64,000 nt of DNA from an uncultured Bacteroidales bacterium (GTDB lineage: Bacteria; Bacteroidota; Bacteroidia; Bacteroidales; F082). How positions within the stretch are numbered: position 1 is the first letter of the stretch; every line of letters begins with the position of its first letter. The stretch spans positions 1-64,000 of the forward strand of contig CAMJRR010000011.1 in the NCBI GenBank assembly GCA_946408345.1. Reading direction: 5' to 3'. A program made the translations under genes and the position numbers. Shown piece by piece: positions 32,851-41,859 of this stretch. The notes beneath the pieces are model-generated. The model was not told where the DNA came from, searched no databases, and was given only the letters and a program-made list of their open reading frames with translations.

Positions 32851-32928
32851 TGGCTTTCAGCTGTCAGCAATCAGCTTTCAGCCTAACTACTACTATGCTG
32901 ATAGCTGACTGCTGATGGCTGATAGCCA
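32851..32928. repeat. Inverted repeat between nucleotidyltransferase and galM
   Basis: Arms of TGGCTTTCAGCTGTCAGC and GCTGATGGCTGATAGCCA type pair imperfectly. It is another member of the AGCTGATAGC-style intergenic hairpins. Confidence 0.65.
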
Positions 32929-32963
32929 ATGTTAAAGCTACACGCTAAAATAGCCTATCTATT

Positions 32964-34019
32964 ATGAACATCGAAGTAAAAACCTGGGGCAAAACTCCCG
33001 ACGGCAAAGACATCAAACTCTACACTTTGACTAACAACAATGGTGTTAAGGTGCAACTGAGTGATATTGGTGCGGGCATCGTGAGCATCGTCACGCCCGA
33101 CCGCTACGGCCACATGGAAGACATCGTCCTCGGCTATCCACACCCGTGGGATTATTTTGGCGATGGCCCTTGTGCGGGCAAGACCCCTGGCCGTTTCGCC
33201 AACCGCATCGCCAATGGTCGCTTCAAGATTGACGACAAGGAATATCAGCTTGAACTCAATACCGGCGACGGCAAGCACCATCTCCACGGCGGCAGCATCG
33301 GCTTCGCCAACCAGAAGTGGGCTAGCCGCATCAATGGAGAGAGTGTGGTGTTCACCTACCTAAGTGCCGATGGCGAGGCAGGTTATCCTGCCGAGTTGGT
33401 GTCGAAGGTCTACTACACCCTCAATGATGAGAACGAGCTGAACATCCGTCTTTGCGCCTATTCCTCGGATACAACCATTGTCAACCTCACCAACCACACC
33501 TATTTCAACCTGAAAGGCGAAGGCAACGGCGATATCCTCGACCACAAGCTACGGCTAAATGCTTCGCGCTTCTTGCCTGCCACCAACGAGTTGATTACTA
33601 CAGGCGAGATGCGACAAGTAACCGATACACCCATGGACTTCACTCAAGCTAAACTCATAGGTCACGACATTAAGGAACCTTATCCAGACCTAATCAATGG
33701 CAAGGGTTATGATAGTTGCTGGGTCATCGATGGCGTGGCAAAGGATAAGATTACGTTGGCTGCCGAGTTATCGCATGAAGGTGTGGGCCGTATGGTGAAG
33801 ATCTATACTACCCAACCAGGCGTGCAGGTCTATACCGGCAACTGGCTTTCAGGATGTCCGAAAGGCAAGAACGGCCACATCTACGAGGACTACTCGGGCG
33901 TCGCTTTGGAATGCCAGGCCCTCCCCGACTCGCCCAACAAACCTAACTTCCCCAGCACCTTCCTGCGTTCGGGCGAAGAGTATAATGAGACCATCATCTT
34001 CAAGTTTTCAAATCTTTAA
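32964..34019 (+). CDS. galM: Aldose 1-epimerase (mutarotase)
   Basis: A 351-residue galactose mutarotase, converting beta- to alpha-galactose for GalK. Family features are GKTPGRFANRIANGRF, the catalytic-region HHLHGG near residue 110, LTNHTYFNL near 175 and the catalytic Glu in YSGVALECQALPDSPN near 315. There is no signal peptide, so it is cytoplasmic, unlike some Bacteroidota GalM homologues. The context (galK, transporter) supports galactose as substrate. Confidence 0.94.
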   Translation: MNIEVKTWGKTPDGKDIKLYTLTNNNGVKVQLSDIGAGIVSIVTPDRYGHMEDIVLGYPHPWDYFGDGPCAGKTPGRFANRIANGRFKIDDKEYQLELNTGDGKHHLHGGSIGFANQKWASRINGESVVFTYLSADGEAGYPAELVSKVYYTLNDENELNIRLCAYSSDTTIVNLTNHTYFNLKGEGNGDILDHKLRLNASRFLPATNELITTGEMRQVTDTPMDFTQAKLIGHDIKEPYPDLINGKGYDSCWVIDGVAKDKITLAAELSHEGVGRMVKIYTTQPGVQVYTGNWLSGCPKGKNGHIYEDYSGVALECQALPDSPNKPNFPSTFLRSGEEYNETIIFKFSNL

Positions 34020-34075
34020 ATCTTGAGACGCAAAGCATTCAACGTAGTTAATCTTAAATCTTTAAATTTGTAATA

Positions 34076-35365
34076 ATGAGTACTAAAACTAAACAATGGG
34101 GCGCCATCATCGTGATGATAGCCCTATTCGCCATGATTGCCTTCGTGACCAACCTCTGCTCACCAATGGCCGTCATTGTGAAGAACCAATTCGGCGCCAG
34201 CAACTTCCTGTCGCAAATCGGCAACTATGGCAACTTCATTGCCTACTTGATCATGGGTATCCCGTCGGGTATGTTGATTAAAAAGTACGGCTACAAAAAA
34301 ACTGCATTGATAGCCCTTGCCGTGGGTATCGTAGGCATCCTAGTGCAATGGGCCAGCGGTAAGATGGGCTTCGGTGTCTACCTCATCGGTGCCTTCATCG
34401 CCGGCTTCTGCATGTGCATGCTGAACACCGTTGTCAATCCCATGCTGAACCTCCTCGGTGGTGGTGGCAATAAAGGCAACCAACTCATCCAAATCGGAGG
34501 CGTGTTTAACTCAGCCGCTGCTGTGGCGGTCTACATCCTCATGGGTGCCCTCATCGGTGAAGCCACCAAGGCCAAGATTTCCGATGCCACTCCTGCCCTC
34601 CTGATTGCCTTGGCCATCTTCGTCATCGGCTTTATCGTTATTCTATTCACTAAGATTGAAGAACCTCAACAACCTGTGGAGGTGAAATCGGAAGTCAAGG
34701 ACAAATACAGCGCCTTCTCGTTCCGCCACTTCAAGCTTGGTATCTTGGCCATCTTCCTTTATGGTGGCATCGAGGTCGGTACGCCTACCTATATCCTTCA
34801 ATACCTGACCTCTGAGCCGACAGCGGCAACCCCTGGTCTCGGCATGAGTGGTACCATTGCAGGTCTCATCGTAGCCGTTTACTGGCTGATGATGCTCATA
34901 GGTCGTTTCATTGGCGGTGCCATTGGCGGCAAGGTTTCGTCGAAAGCTATGGTGACCACAGTCTCCATCGCAGCTATTGCATTGGTCCTATTTGGTATGC
35001 TCGCACCTCAAAGCTGGCAGGTTAACGTTCCTGGCATCGACTGGGCTAACCTGAAAGTCATTTGGGCTCAAGTTCCTGTAGGCATTTTCGCTTTCATCCT
35101 TGTGGGTCTTTGCACCTCGGTGATGTGGGGCGCCATCTTCAACCTCGCTACGGAAGGCTTGGGCAAATACACAGCCATCGCTTCGGGTGCCTTCATGACC
35201 ATGGTATTTGGCTTCGCCATCATGGTGGGTCTGCAAGGCCTCGTCGCTGACTGGACAGGCAGCTACATGACCAGTTATGTCGTAGTGTTGTTCTGCGCCG
35301 CATACATCCTCTTCTACGCCCTCGTGGGTTCGAAGAACGTCAATAAGGACATCCCTGTGGATTAA
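34076..35365 (+). CDS. MFS sugar importer (glucose/galactose, FucP-like)
   Basis: A 429-residue, 12-helix major-facilitator protein of the FHS (FucP/GluP) family. Features are PSGMLIKKYGYKKT after helix 2, a glycine-rich NPMLNLLGGGGNKGNQLIQIGGVFNS stretch, a central cytoplasmic loop (EEPQQPVEVKSEVKDKYS), and WGAIFNLATEGLGKYTAIASG late in the chain. As the last gene of the galactose cluster it most likely imports galactose by proton symport. A hairpin terminator follows 22 bp downstream. Confidence 0.9.
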   Translation: MSTKTKQWGAIIVMIALFAMIAFVTNLCSPMAVIVKNQFGASNFLSQIGNYGNFIAYLIMGIPSGMLIKKYGYKKTALIALAVGIVGILVQWASGKMGFGVYLIGAFIAGFCMCMLNTVVNPMLNLLGGGGNKGNQLIQIGGVFNSAAAVAVYILMGALIGEATKAKISDATPALLIALAIFVIGFIVILFTKIEEPQQPVEVKSEVKDKYSAFSFRHFKLGILAIFLYGGIEVGTPTYILQYLTSEPTAATPGLGMSGTIAGLIVAVYWLMMLIGRFIGGAIGGKVSSKAMVTTVSIAAIALVLFGMLAPQSWQVNVPGIDWANLKVIWAQVPVGIFAFILVGLCTSVMWGAIFNLATEGLGKYTAIASGAFMTMVFGFAIMVGLQGLVADWTGSYMTSYVVVLFCAAYILFYALVGSKNVNKDIPVD

Positions 35366-35387
35366 TCCATTCATTCCTTAAGCGAAA

Positions 35388-35418
35388 ACAGCCCGTCAAA
35401 TCATGTTTGACGGGCTGT
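35388..35418. terminator. Hairpin between converging genes
   Basis: ACAGCCCGTCAAA and TTTGACGGGCTGT form a perfect 13-bp stem with a 5-base loop. It lies between the ends of the importer gene (plus) and the esterase gene (minus) and probably stops both; the T-tract is poor. Confidence 0.7.
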
Positions 35419-35432
35419 AGTGTTTTCAAGGG

Positions 35433-36383
35433 TCATTTCACCCTCACTTTTTTGCCAACTTTTAGATTGTCGGTTTTCTTCATCTTATTGAGTTTGCAAA
35501 GGATGGAAACCGTGGTTTCGTTTTCGACAGCAATCTTGCTGAGCGTGTCGCCTTTCTTCACAGTGTAATATTTGGCGTTACCATGCGAATTGTTGTCAAC
35601 TATTTTAATACCAGACTTTTTTTCCAAATTGGCATAGGCGTCTTTCAAGATGGCATTGGTCATGGTATAGGATTTGTTGGCCACTCTTGCCGAGTCGGAC
35701 AAGGAATGGGAGAATAGCCATTCATAGGTCTGGTCAAGGTAGAAAACACGGGCCAAACGGGTGTGATTGACACCTTTCATTTTGTTGAAAATGAGTCGGC
35801 TTGTATCGCCACACGCACACATCTCATCAACCACCTGTTGCGAACAATTGACAGAAACAGCACTATCAGCCGTACCGTGGATGATCCACAAAGGCACGTC
35901 ATTCAAGCCACAAAGCGTCTTTACCGTAGCTCCACCACACATGGCCATTGCCGCCGCCACTTCGTCGGGATAGGTGGCGGTATAATCGAGCGTTCCATAG
36001 CCGCCCATGCTCATTCCAATCACATAAAACCGTCTTGCATTTACGCTGTAATGCGACTTCACCCATTCGTAAACCTCATGTAGTTTTTGAGGATTCCAAG
36101 CACCTTGTGCTTGAGGGGCCACAATCAAAGCATCAATTCCGACACTCCGTTCAACTGCATTGATGCACCCATAATTGCGAACAAGATTCAAATTATTGCC
36201 ACACAACGTCCTACCATGAAGAAACATCACTAAAGGTTTCGAATAATCGTTTGGATCATAATCTTCTGGAACATAGAGCCAAAAATCATAACCATCCTTG
36301 ATGCAATTGCGGTGTGCAATCAGCTGTTGAGCCGAAGCAAACAACGGAAAAAGGCATAACAAAAGCGTCCAAAATTTTCTCAT
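35433..36383 (-). CDS. Secreted alpha/beta-hydrolase (esterase) with C-terminal LysM
   Basis: A 316-residue protein with a Sec signal peptide (MRKFWTLLLCLFPLFASAQ). The hydrolase domain has KPLVMFLHGRT, the nucleophile elbow GMSMGGYG, and IIHGTADSAVSVNCSQ with the acid; it resembles feruloyl-esterase/PHB-depolymerase-like enzymes. The last 50 residues form a LysM domain (YYTVKKGDTLSKIAVENETTVSILCKLN). LysM binds peptidoglycan or chitin-like glycans, so this is either a wall-tethered esterase or one acting on GlcNAc polymers. It is a single-gene unit. Confidence 0.87.
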   Translation of the reverse strand: MRKFWTLLLCLFPLFASAQQLIAHRNCIKDGYDFWLYVPEDYDPNDYSKPLVMFLHGRTLCGNNLNLVRNYGCINAVERSVGIDALIVAPQAQGAWNPQKLHEVYEWVKSHYSVNARRFYVIGMSMGGYGTLDYTATYPDEVAAAMAMCGGATVKTLCGLNDVPLWIIHGTADSAVSVNCSQQVVDEMCACGDTSRLIFNKMKGVNHTRLARVFYLDQTYEWLFSHSLSDSARVANKSYTMTNAILKDAYANLEKKSGIKIVDNNSHGNAKYYTVKKGDTLSKIAVENETTVSILCKLNKMKKTDNLKVGKKVRVK

Positions 36384-36436
36384 AAGAATGATAACGTAAC
36401 ATAATTGTTCTTATTGCATCAACCAATTTTTATTTC

Positions 36437-36469
36437 GGATTTGACTCAAATCCTTTTTTTGTATTTTTG
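36437..36469 (+). promoter_or_regulatory. Flippase promoter overlapped by a 17-bp palindrome
   Basis: The -7 box TATTTTTG is at 36,462-36,469 and a TTTG -33 box at 36,440-36,443. The -33 box lies within the perfect palindrome GGATTTGACTCAAATCC (36,437-36,453), which would suit an operator in this divergent intergenic region. Confidence 0.5.
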
Positions 36470-36493
36470 CAAATTCTTTGAGGTAAAAAAGGT

Positions 36494-37783
36494 ATGTTCA
36501 AAAAGATTTTGGGAACGGGAGCAGCAAGAGCAGTCAATGTGTTGACGCAGTTGGCCACCCTCATCATGGGCACCAGATGTCTAGGTGCCGCAGAATGGGG
36601 CAAGGCTTTCATTGCCCAAACCGACATCACCTTTTTATTAATAGGCATTGAACTCATAGCTGGCAGTGGACTGGTATATTTCACGCCACGTAAGAAACTC
36701 GCTACGCTGATGAAGATATCCTATGGTTGGATTGCCTTCGTGATGCTGATTTACCTCCTGTTGTTCAATATCTTACATTTCTTTCCCAACTTCTATCACA
36801 CCATTGTTCCTGAAGGTTATGCATGGCTTGTGCTGCTGATGACCTTTGTCTATAGCCTGCATGAGTTCAATTTGAACCATTTCTTGGGGAAGGAGAAGGT
36901 TGGTACTTTTAATTGGCTGTTTCTCATACAAATACTTACACAGGTCACAATGATGGCCGTATTGGTTTTCGCCATGAACTTGAGGACGGCGAAAGCCCTA
37001 CTCTACTCTCAACTTTGTGGCTATAGTTTGGCTACTCTTATCGGTTGGATACTGCTCTTTCCAAATCTAAAACGCGAAGAGCGCGAACCTTTGAAAGGCA
37101 CAATGAAGGAAATGCTGCATTATGGAGCTTTTATGCAACTTTCCACTTTGGTTAGTACACTGAACAAACGCTTGAGTCTCTATCTCTTAAAAACGCATTG
37201 CGACGAGAAATCCATTGGTGTATTTGCATCTGGAACGCAGGTAACGGAAGGGGTGAATATTGTCGGATATAGCATAGGTTTGGTGGAGTTTTCTGCACTT
37301 AGCAACACCGAAAACAAGCAACGTGCTTCACAGCTCACCTTGCGTTTCATGAAAATTGCCATTGTACTGACATTCACTGCTTTATTGGTGATTTGTCTGC
37401 TCCCGACGGCTTTCTTCGAGCTATTGTTCTCGGAAGAGTTTGCGGATATTCGTCCCGTCATCCTGTTGATGGCGCCTGGCATTGTGTTTTTCTCTGCCCA
37501 CACCATCTTGGCCAACTATTTCTCCGGCACCGGCAAGCCGAAATACAACCTTTACGCCTCGCTTATTGGCCTTTCGGTGACCCTCGTTTCTGCCTTCATT
37601 TTGATTCCCATGTTGGGCATCCGTGGTGCAGCCATTACCACAACATTGACTTATTCTGCATTATTTGTTTACCAATGGATTGTATTTCACAGACAAACAG
37701 GAAGCAAGCTAAACCAACTGATTCCAAATCAAGGAGATTGGAACTGGGTGAAAGCTGAATGGAATAGAATAGTAAAAAAGTAA
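36494..37783 (+). CDS. Polysaccharide/lipid flippase (Wzx-like, MOP superfamily)
   Basis: A 429-residue integral membrane protein with about 12 to 14 helices. The N-terminus GTGAARAVNVLTQLATLIMGTRCLGAAEWGKA, the central HYGAFMQLSTLVSTLNKRLSLYLLKTHCDEKSIGVFASG and the later NYFSGTGKPKYNLYASLIG are typical of O-antigen/capsule flippases. No glycosyltransferase genes lie around it, so its substrate (lipid-linked saccharide) is inferred only from the family. The start lies 24 bp after the -7 box. Confidence 0.85.
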   Translation: MFKKILGTGAARAVNVLTQLATLIMGTRCLGAAEWGKAFIAQTDITFLLIGIELIAGSGLVYFTPRKKLATLMKISYGWIAFVMLIYLLLFNILHFFPNFYHTIVPEGYAWLVLLMTFVYSLHEFNLNHFLGKEKVGTFNWLFLIQILTQVTMMAVLVFAMNLRTAKALLYSQLCGYSLATLIGWILLFPNLKREEREPLKGTMKEMLHYGAFMQLSTLVSTLNKRLSLYLLKTHCDEKSIGVFASGTQVTEGVNIVGYSIGLVEFSALSNTENKQRASQLTLRFMKIAIVLTFTALLVICLLPTAFFELLFSEEFADIRPVILLMAPGIVFFSAHTILANYFSGTGKPKYNLYASLIGLSVTLVSAFILIPMLGIRGAAITTTLTYSALFVYQWIVFHRQTGSKLNQLIPNQGDWNWVKAEWNRIVKK

Positions 37784-37789
37784 ACTTGA

Positions 37790-38005
37790 TTGATTATTCA
37801 CACGAATGGTCACGAATTAACCATGATTTTCCAAAAATAATTGTTGATAATTCGTGACATATTCATGGCAATTCATGTTAAAAGATAAAAAGCAAATTTG
37901 ATTATTCACACGAATGGTCACGAATTAACCATGAATTTCCAAAAAGAATTCTTGATAATTCGTAACATATTCATGGTAATTCGTGCTAAAAGATAAAAAG
38001 CAAAT
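37790..38005. repeat. 108-bp tandem duplication upstream of parE
   Basis: Two copies with period 108 (TTGATTATTCACACGAATGG starts at 37,790 and again at 37,898) differ at only a few bases. Each contains inverted CACGAATT/AATTCGTG units, a repeat motif often seen in Bacteroidota. They fill most of the 275-bp gap before parE. Confidence 0.85.
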
Positions 38006-38034
38006 AGGAAGAAGAGTGTTTGCGAGTTTTTTCG

Positions 38035-38042
38035 TAATTTTG
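38035..38042 (+). promoter_or_regulatory. -7 box of the parE promoter
   Basis: TAATTTTG, 17 bases before the ATG at 38,059. A TTTG at 38,019 is too close to be a standard -33 box. Confidence 0.5.
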
Positions 38043-38058
38043 CACAAAATCATTTTCT

Positions 38059-40050
38059 ATGAGCGAAATCATCGAAGACGACATCTTCACGCAAAACGAA
38101 GACCCCATACCAACTACAGAAAACTATAACGACGACAGCATTGTCCATCTTGAGGACATGGAGCACATCCGTCGCCGTCCGGGTATGTATATCGGCAAAC
38201 TCGGCGACGGTGCCTCGCAAGATGACGGTATCTATGTGCTGATCAAAGAAGTGATCGACAACTCCATCGATGAGTTCACTTCGGGGTTCGGTAAGAAGAT
38301 AGAAGTTAGGGTTGACAAAGCAGAAAAGAAAGTCAGCATCCGCGACTATGGCCGTGGCATCCCGTTGGGTAAGCTGAAGGAGGCCGTCTCGCAACTGAAT
38401 ACTGGTGCCAAATATGACAGCAAGGTGTTCCAAAAGTCGGTCGGCTTGAACGGCGTCGGTACCAAGGCCGTCAACGCGCTTTCATCCTATTTCAAGGTGC
38501 AGTCGGTCCGCGAGGGCAAGACAAGGATCGTAGAGTTTGCTCAGGGAAAGTTGATTAATGATTCAGGGATTATTCCAGTAGAGGCGGACCTTCGACAGGC
38601 TCAAGGACCTAACACTACTGTCGGCCCTTCGACAGGCTCAGGGACCTTGGATACTGGAACTTTAACCGAGTTCATCCCTGATTCCGCTTTGTTCGGCAAC
38701 TACCACTATGTGGATGAATACATCGAAAAGCGCATTTGGAACTACGCCTACCTTAACCGTGGCTTGAGCCTGATCTACAACGACAAACGCTATTATTCCA
38801 AGAATGGCCTTCTTGACCTCTTGCAGAACAACATGGAAGGCGAAGGCCTCTACCCCATCATCCATATCAAGGACGGCGACTTTGAAGCCGCTTTCACCCA
38901 TGTGAATGGGCAGTCGAGCGACTACTTCTATTCCTTCGTCAACGGACAGCACACCACCGAAGGCGGTACACACCAGTCCGCTTTCCGCGAGGGTTATGCC
39001 CGCGTGGTGCGTGAGTTCTACCAAAAGGAATACGAGCCTGCCGACATCCGCCAAGGCCTGATTTGCGCTTTGTGTGTAAGGATTCAAGAGCCTGTGTTTG
39101 AGGCACAGACTAAGACCAAACTCGGCTCCACCCACCTTGCACCTAACAACCCCGACGGCACCAACGACAGCCCCTTCCTTAAAACATACATCTTCGACAT
39201 CCTGAAGCGCCACTTGGACAACTACCTGCACAAGAATCCTGAGACCGTCAGCGTGCTGCAGGCAAAAATTCAAGCCAACGAGAAGGAGCGCAAGGAAATA
39301 GCTGGTATCAAGAAGGCTGCCCGCGAGAGTGCCAAGAAGGTCAGCCTCAACAACCGCAAGCTCCGCGACTGCCGCATCCATCTCAATACCAATCACGAGA
39401 AACGCCTCGAAAGCACCATCTTCATCACCGAGGGCGACTCCGCATCGGGAAGCATCACCAAGAGCCGCGACGTGCAGACCCAGGCCGTGTTCAGCCTGCG
39501 CGGTAAGCCGCTCAACTGCTTGGGCATGACCAAGAAAGTGTGTTACGAGAACGAAGAGTTCAACCTGTTGCAAGCCGCATTGAACATCGATGAGGATATA
39601 GAAAACCTGCGCTACAACAACATCGTCATCGCCACCGATGCCGATGTCGACGGTATGCACATCCGCCTGCTGATGCTCACCTTCTTCCTTCAGTTCTACC
39701 CTGACCTGGTGCGCAACGGCCATGTCTATATCTTGCAGACGCCACTGTTCCGTGTGCGCAACAAAAAGGAGACCTATTATTGCTACACCGATGAGGAACG
39801 TATCACTGCCAAGGAGAAATGCGGCAAGCAGGCAGAGATCACGCGATTCAAAGGCTTAGGCGAAATCTCCCCTGACGAGTTCCGTGGTTTCATCGGTCCC
39901 AACATGCGCCTTGAACCTGTCATCCTGCGATACGACTTCGGCATCAAAGAGCTATTAGAATACTACATGGGCAAGAACACCATGGAGCGCCAAAGGTTCA
40001 TCATCGACAATCTTCGGATTGAGGATGACTCGGAGATGGATAAGATGTAA
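38059..40050 (+). CDS. parE: DNA topoisomerase IV subunit B
   Basis: A 663-residue type IIA topoisomerase ATPase subunit. GHKL ATPase motifs are [25 protein letters not shown] and [17 protein letters not shown], the TOPRIM motif EGDSASGS and [10 protein letters not shown] follow. The sequence fits the ParE branch of Bacteroidota, with GyrB presumably elsewhere. Residues about 172-203 are an insertion written by two copies of a CCTTCGACAGGCTCA repeat, between the usual GK-LI and TEFIPD segments. The last 96 bp are duplicated at 41,860-41,955, beyond hipBA. parC is not adjacent within the window. Confidence 0.92.
   Translation: MSEIIEDDIFTQNEDPIPTTENYNDDSIVHLEDMEHIRRRPGMYIGKLGDGASQDDGIYVLIKEVIDNSIDEFTSGFGKKIEVRVDKAEKKVSIRDYGRGIPLGKLKEAVSQLNTGAKYDSKVFQKSVGLNGVGTKAVNALSSYFKVQSVREGKTRIVEFAQGKLINDSGIIPVEADLRQAQGPNTTVGPSTGSGTLDTGTLTEFIPDSALFGNYHYVDEYIEKRIWNYAYLNRGLSLIYNDKRYYSKNGLLDLLQNNMEGEGLYPIIHIKDGDFEAAFTHVNGQSSDYFYSFVNGQHTTEGGTHQSAFREGYARVVREFYQKEYEPADIRQGLICALCVRIQEPVFEAQTKTKLGSTHLAPNNPDGTNDSPFLKTYIFDILKRHLDNYLHKNPETVSVLQAKIQANEKERKEIAGIKKAARESAKKVSLNNRKLRDCRIHLNTNHEKRLESTIFITEGDSASGSITKSRDVQTQAVFSLRGKPLNCLGMTKKVCYENEEFNLLQAALNIDEDIENLRYNNIVIATDADVDGMHIRLLMLTFFLQFYPDLVRNGHVYILQTPLFRVRNKKETYYCYTDEERITAKEKCGKQAEITRFKGLGEISPDEFRGFIGPNMRLEPVILRYDFGIKELLEYYMGKNTMERQRFIIDNLRIEDDSEMDKM
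38587..38646. repeat. Two in-frame repeat copies inside parE
   Basis: CCTTCGACAGGCTCA occurs at 38,589-38,603 and again at 38,626-38,640. The motif is a known widespread intergenic repeat. Here it is translated (DLRQAQGP and GPSTGSGT) in two different frames relative to the repeat. Confidence 0.85.
39955..40050 (+). repeat. Direct repeat, parE 3' end (copy 1, functional)
   Basis: The last 32 codons of parE. A second copy lies at 41,860-41,955 in the same orientation with 85 of 96 bases identical. Most differences are at third codon positions. The pair brackets hipBA as the two ends of an integrated segment would. Confidence 0.85.
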
Positions 40051-40058
40051 ATTTTCTG

Positions 40059-40118
40059 AATAAACTATCATATAATGCAATAATTTCCTATTTTTGCAGT
40101 CTCAAATGATAGTTTATT
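40059..40118 (+). promoter_or_regulatory. hipBA promoter with flanking 13-bp operator-like repeats
   Basis: AATAAACTATCAT (40,059-40,071) and its exact reverse complement (40,106-40,118) flank a -7 box TATTTTTG at 40,089-40,096; the right arm touches the hipB ATG. Paired operators around the promoter are what HipB-type autorepression requires. Confidence 0.65.
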
Positions 40119-40442
40119 ATGACAAAATCGACAAAAGGCACTCTGCTTCCAAGGAAACTCGCCAAGAACCTCTCCATCGTTGGAGAGCAAATCAAGTTGG
40201 CCCGATTAAGGCGTGACCTGAGCATCGCACAGGTGGCTGAGCGCGCCACATGTTCCCAACTTTCAGTGATGCGCGTCGAGAAAGGGGCGCCCACCGTAGC
40301 TATAGGGATTTATTTGCGCGTTTTGTATGCCTTGCAGTTGGACGAAGACATTCTCTTGTTGGCACAAAAAGATGAAATCGGGCGAAACCTGCAAGACTTA
40401 GACTTGAAGCAGCGCCAAAGGGCATCAAAAAAGACGGAATGA
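40119..40442 (+). CDS. hipB: HipB-like HTH antitoxin
   Basis: A 107-residue protein with an XRE/Cro-type helix-turn-helix (IKLARLRRDLSIAQVAERATCSQLSVMRVEKG, residues about 27-58). It is the DNA-binding antitoxin and autorepressor of the HipA kinase encoded next; the stop and the hipA start overlap by 4 bp (ATGA). The basic N-terminus (TKSTKGTLLPRKL) is longer than in E. coli HipB. The promoter region carries a matched pair of 13-bp inverted sites. Confidence 0.88.
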   Translation: MTKSTKGTLLPRKLAKNLSIVGEQIKLARLRRDLSIAQVAERATCSQLSVMRVEKGAPTVAIGIYLRVLYALQLDEDILLLAQKDEIGRNLQDLDLKQRQRASKKTE

Positions 40443-41698
40443 TGGAAAGGCTTCAAGTATATGCGGATTTCGACTGGCTTGATGTCCCTGTTTTGGTTGG
40501 CACATTAAGTCATGAAATGCTTAGAGGAACGCCCTCATACGGTTTTTCTTTTGATGTGGAATGGCTACGCTCGAATCGGTCTATCCTTTTAAGTGGTGAC
40601 TTGATGAACTTCTCAGGCGAACAATACAAATCAGGCGAGATTTTCGGCTGTTTTGGTGATGCTATGCCCGACCGTTGGGGCAAAAGGCTGATTGACAAGC
40701 GTGAGAGAATCAAAGCCGAACAAGAAAAACGCATCCCCAAGGCTTTTACGGACTATGATTACTTGACCCAATTGGATGACTTTTCACGGATGGGTGCTTT
40801 TCGTTTCATGCATGATAATGCTTTCGTGGGTGTATCAGAGAATGAAATGCGCGTGCCGCCATTGACCAGTCTCCGTGAATTCGTTTTCATGGCACATGAA
40901 TATGAAAGAAATGAGCAATCAGGACGGCCCATGCGTGAAGAATGGCTTGATAACCTGTTCCACCAGGGTTCATCGTTGGGAGGTGCTCGACCCAAAGCCA
41001 ATGTCATGGATGAAAATGGCCATTTGTGTATCGCCAAGATTCCATCGGTCTCCGATGACTATGACATTGCTCTTTGGGAGCATTTTGCACATGTGTTGGC
41101 CAGAAAAGTTGGCATCAATGCTGCCGAAACCCGTTTGTTGAAACTTGACGGCGTAAAATATCACACGTTGTTGTCACGTCGTTTCGACCGAAACAACAAT
41201 GGCCGTCGTAGGCATTTCGCCTCTGCCTTGACTTTGGCCAACCTCAAAGACGGTGACAATGCTTCTACAGGACACGGCTATTTAGATATTGTGGATGTCA
41301 TCATTGGCCCCACCGGGGTGGCCGACATAAGTGCCACGATGAAAGAACTATACCGCCGTGTGGCATTCAACATCTGCATAGGCAACCATGACGACCATTT
41401 CAGGAACCACGGATTCCTTTTAGGCAAAAAAGGTTGGCAATTATCGCCCGCCTACGACCTGAACCCGACCAATTTGACGACCCAAAGCCTGTTGATTTCT
41501 TCGAATACAAACGAGTCCTCTTTAGACATTCTCCTTAATGCTTGCGAAGATTACATGATTGACCAAAAAGAAGCTGAAACCATTATCCGAGAAGTAAAGC
41601 AAGGAATAACGAATTGGAGAATCACGGCAAATCAATGCCAAATCTCGAAGTCTGAACAAGAGAGGTTTGCGCAGAGATTTGAGTGGGCGATTATTTGA
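40439..41698 (+). CDS. hipA: HipA-type serine/threonine kinase toxin
   Basis: A 419-residue HipA-family kinase. The N-subdomain (PDRWGKRLIDKRER) precedes the phosphate-binding segment GSSLGGARPKA, the ATP lysine region LCIAKIPS, catalytic NICIGNHDDHFRN and the metal-site SPAYDLNPT. E. coli HipA inactivates glutamyl-tRNA synthetase and causes growth arrest; other HipA types have different aminoacyl-tRNA synthetase targets, so the target here is open. The gene sits between the real and the duplicated parE ends. The segment 41,699-41,859 after it holds no recognisable gene, only a 37-codon open stretch ending at TGA. Confidence 0.92.
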   Translation: MMERLQVYADFDWLDVPVLVGTLSHEMLRGTPSYGFSFDVEWLRSNRSILLSGDLMNFSGEQYKSGEIFGCFGDAMPDRWGKRLIDKRERIKAEQEKRIPKAFTDYDYLTQLDDFSRMGAFRFMHDNAFVGVSENEMRVPPLTSLREFVFMAHEYERNEQSGRPMREEWLDNLFHQGSSLGGARPKANVMDENGHLCIAKIPSVSDDYDIALWEHFAHVLARKVGINAAETRLLKLDGVKYHTLLSRRFDRNNNGRRRHFASALTLANLKDGDNASTGHGYLDIVDVIIGPTGVADISATMKELYRRVAFNICIGNHDDHFRNHGFLLGKKGWQLSPAYDLNPTNLTTQSLLISSNTNESSLDILLNACEDYMIDQKEAETIIREVKQGITNWRITANQCQISKSEQERFAQRFEWAII

Positions 41699-41859
41699 TC
41701 GAAAAATCGACTTAACTATCCTGATTTTACATCAAAATATGTACATTGGTCTCACTCGACCCAATCACAAGACTGTCTGAAGACCAGGAATTTGTCTATG
41801 TGACGGATTTTTTCAAAATGCTTTGGGATGGCAATATTTTCTGAGAAGGATTTCCATTG

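Noticed and set aside
41699..41859. A remnant gene between hipA and the parE fragment
   Set aside because: A 37-codon open stretch (ending MLWDGNIF) is present but has no start, no recognisable family and ends before the parE fragment; too little to call.
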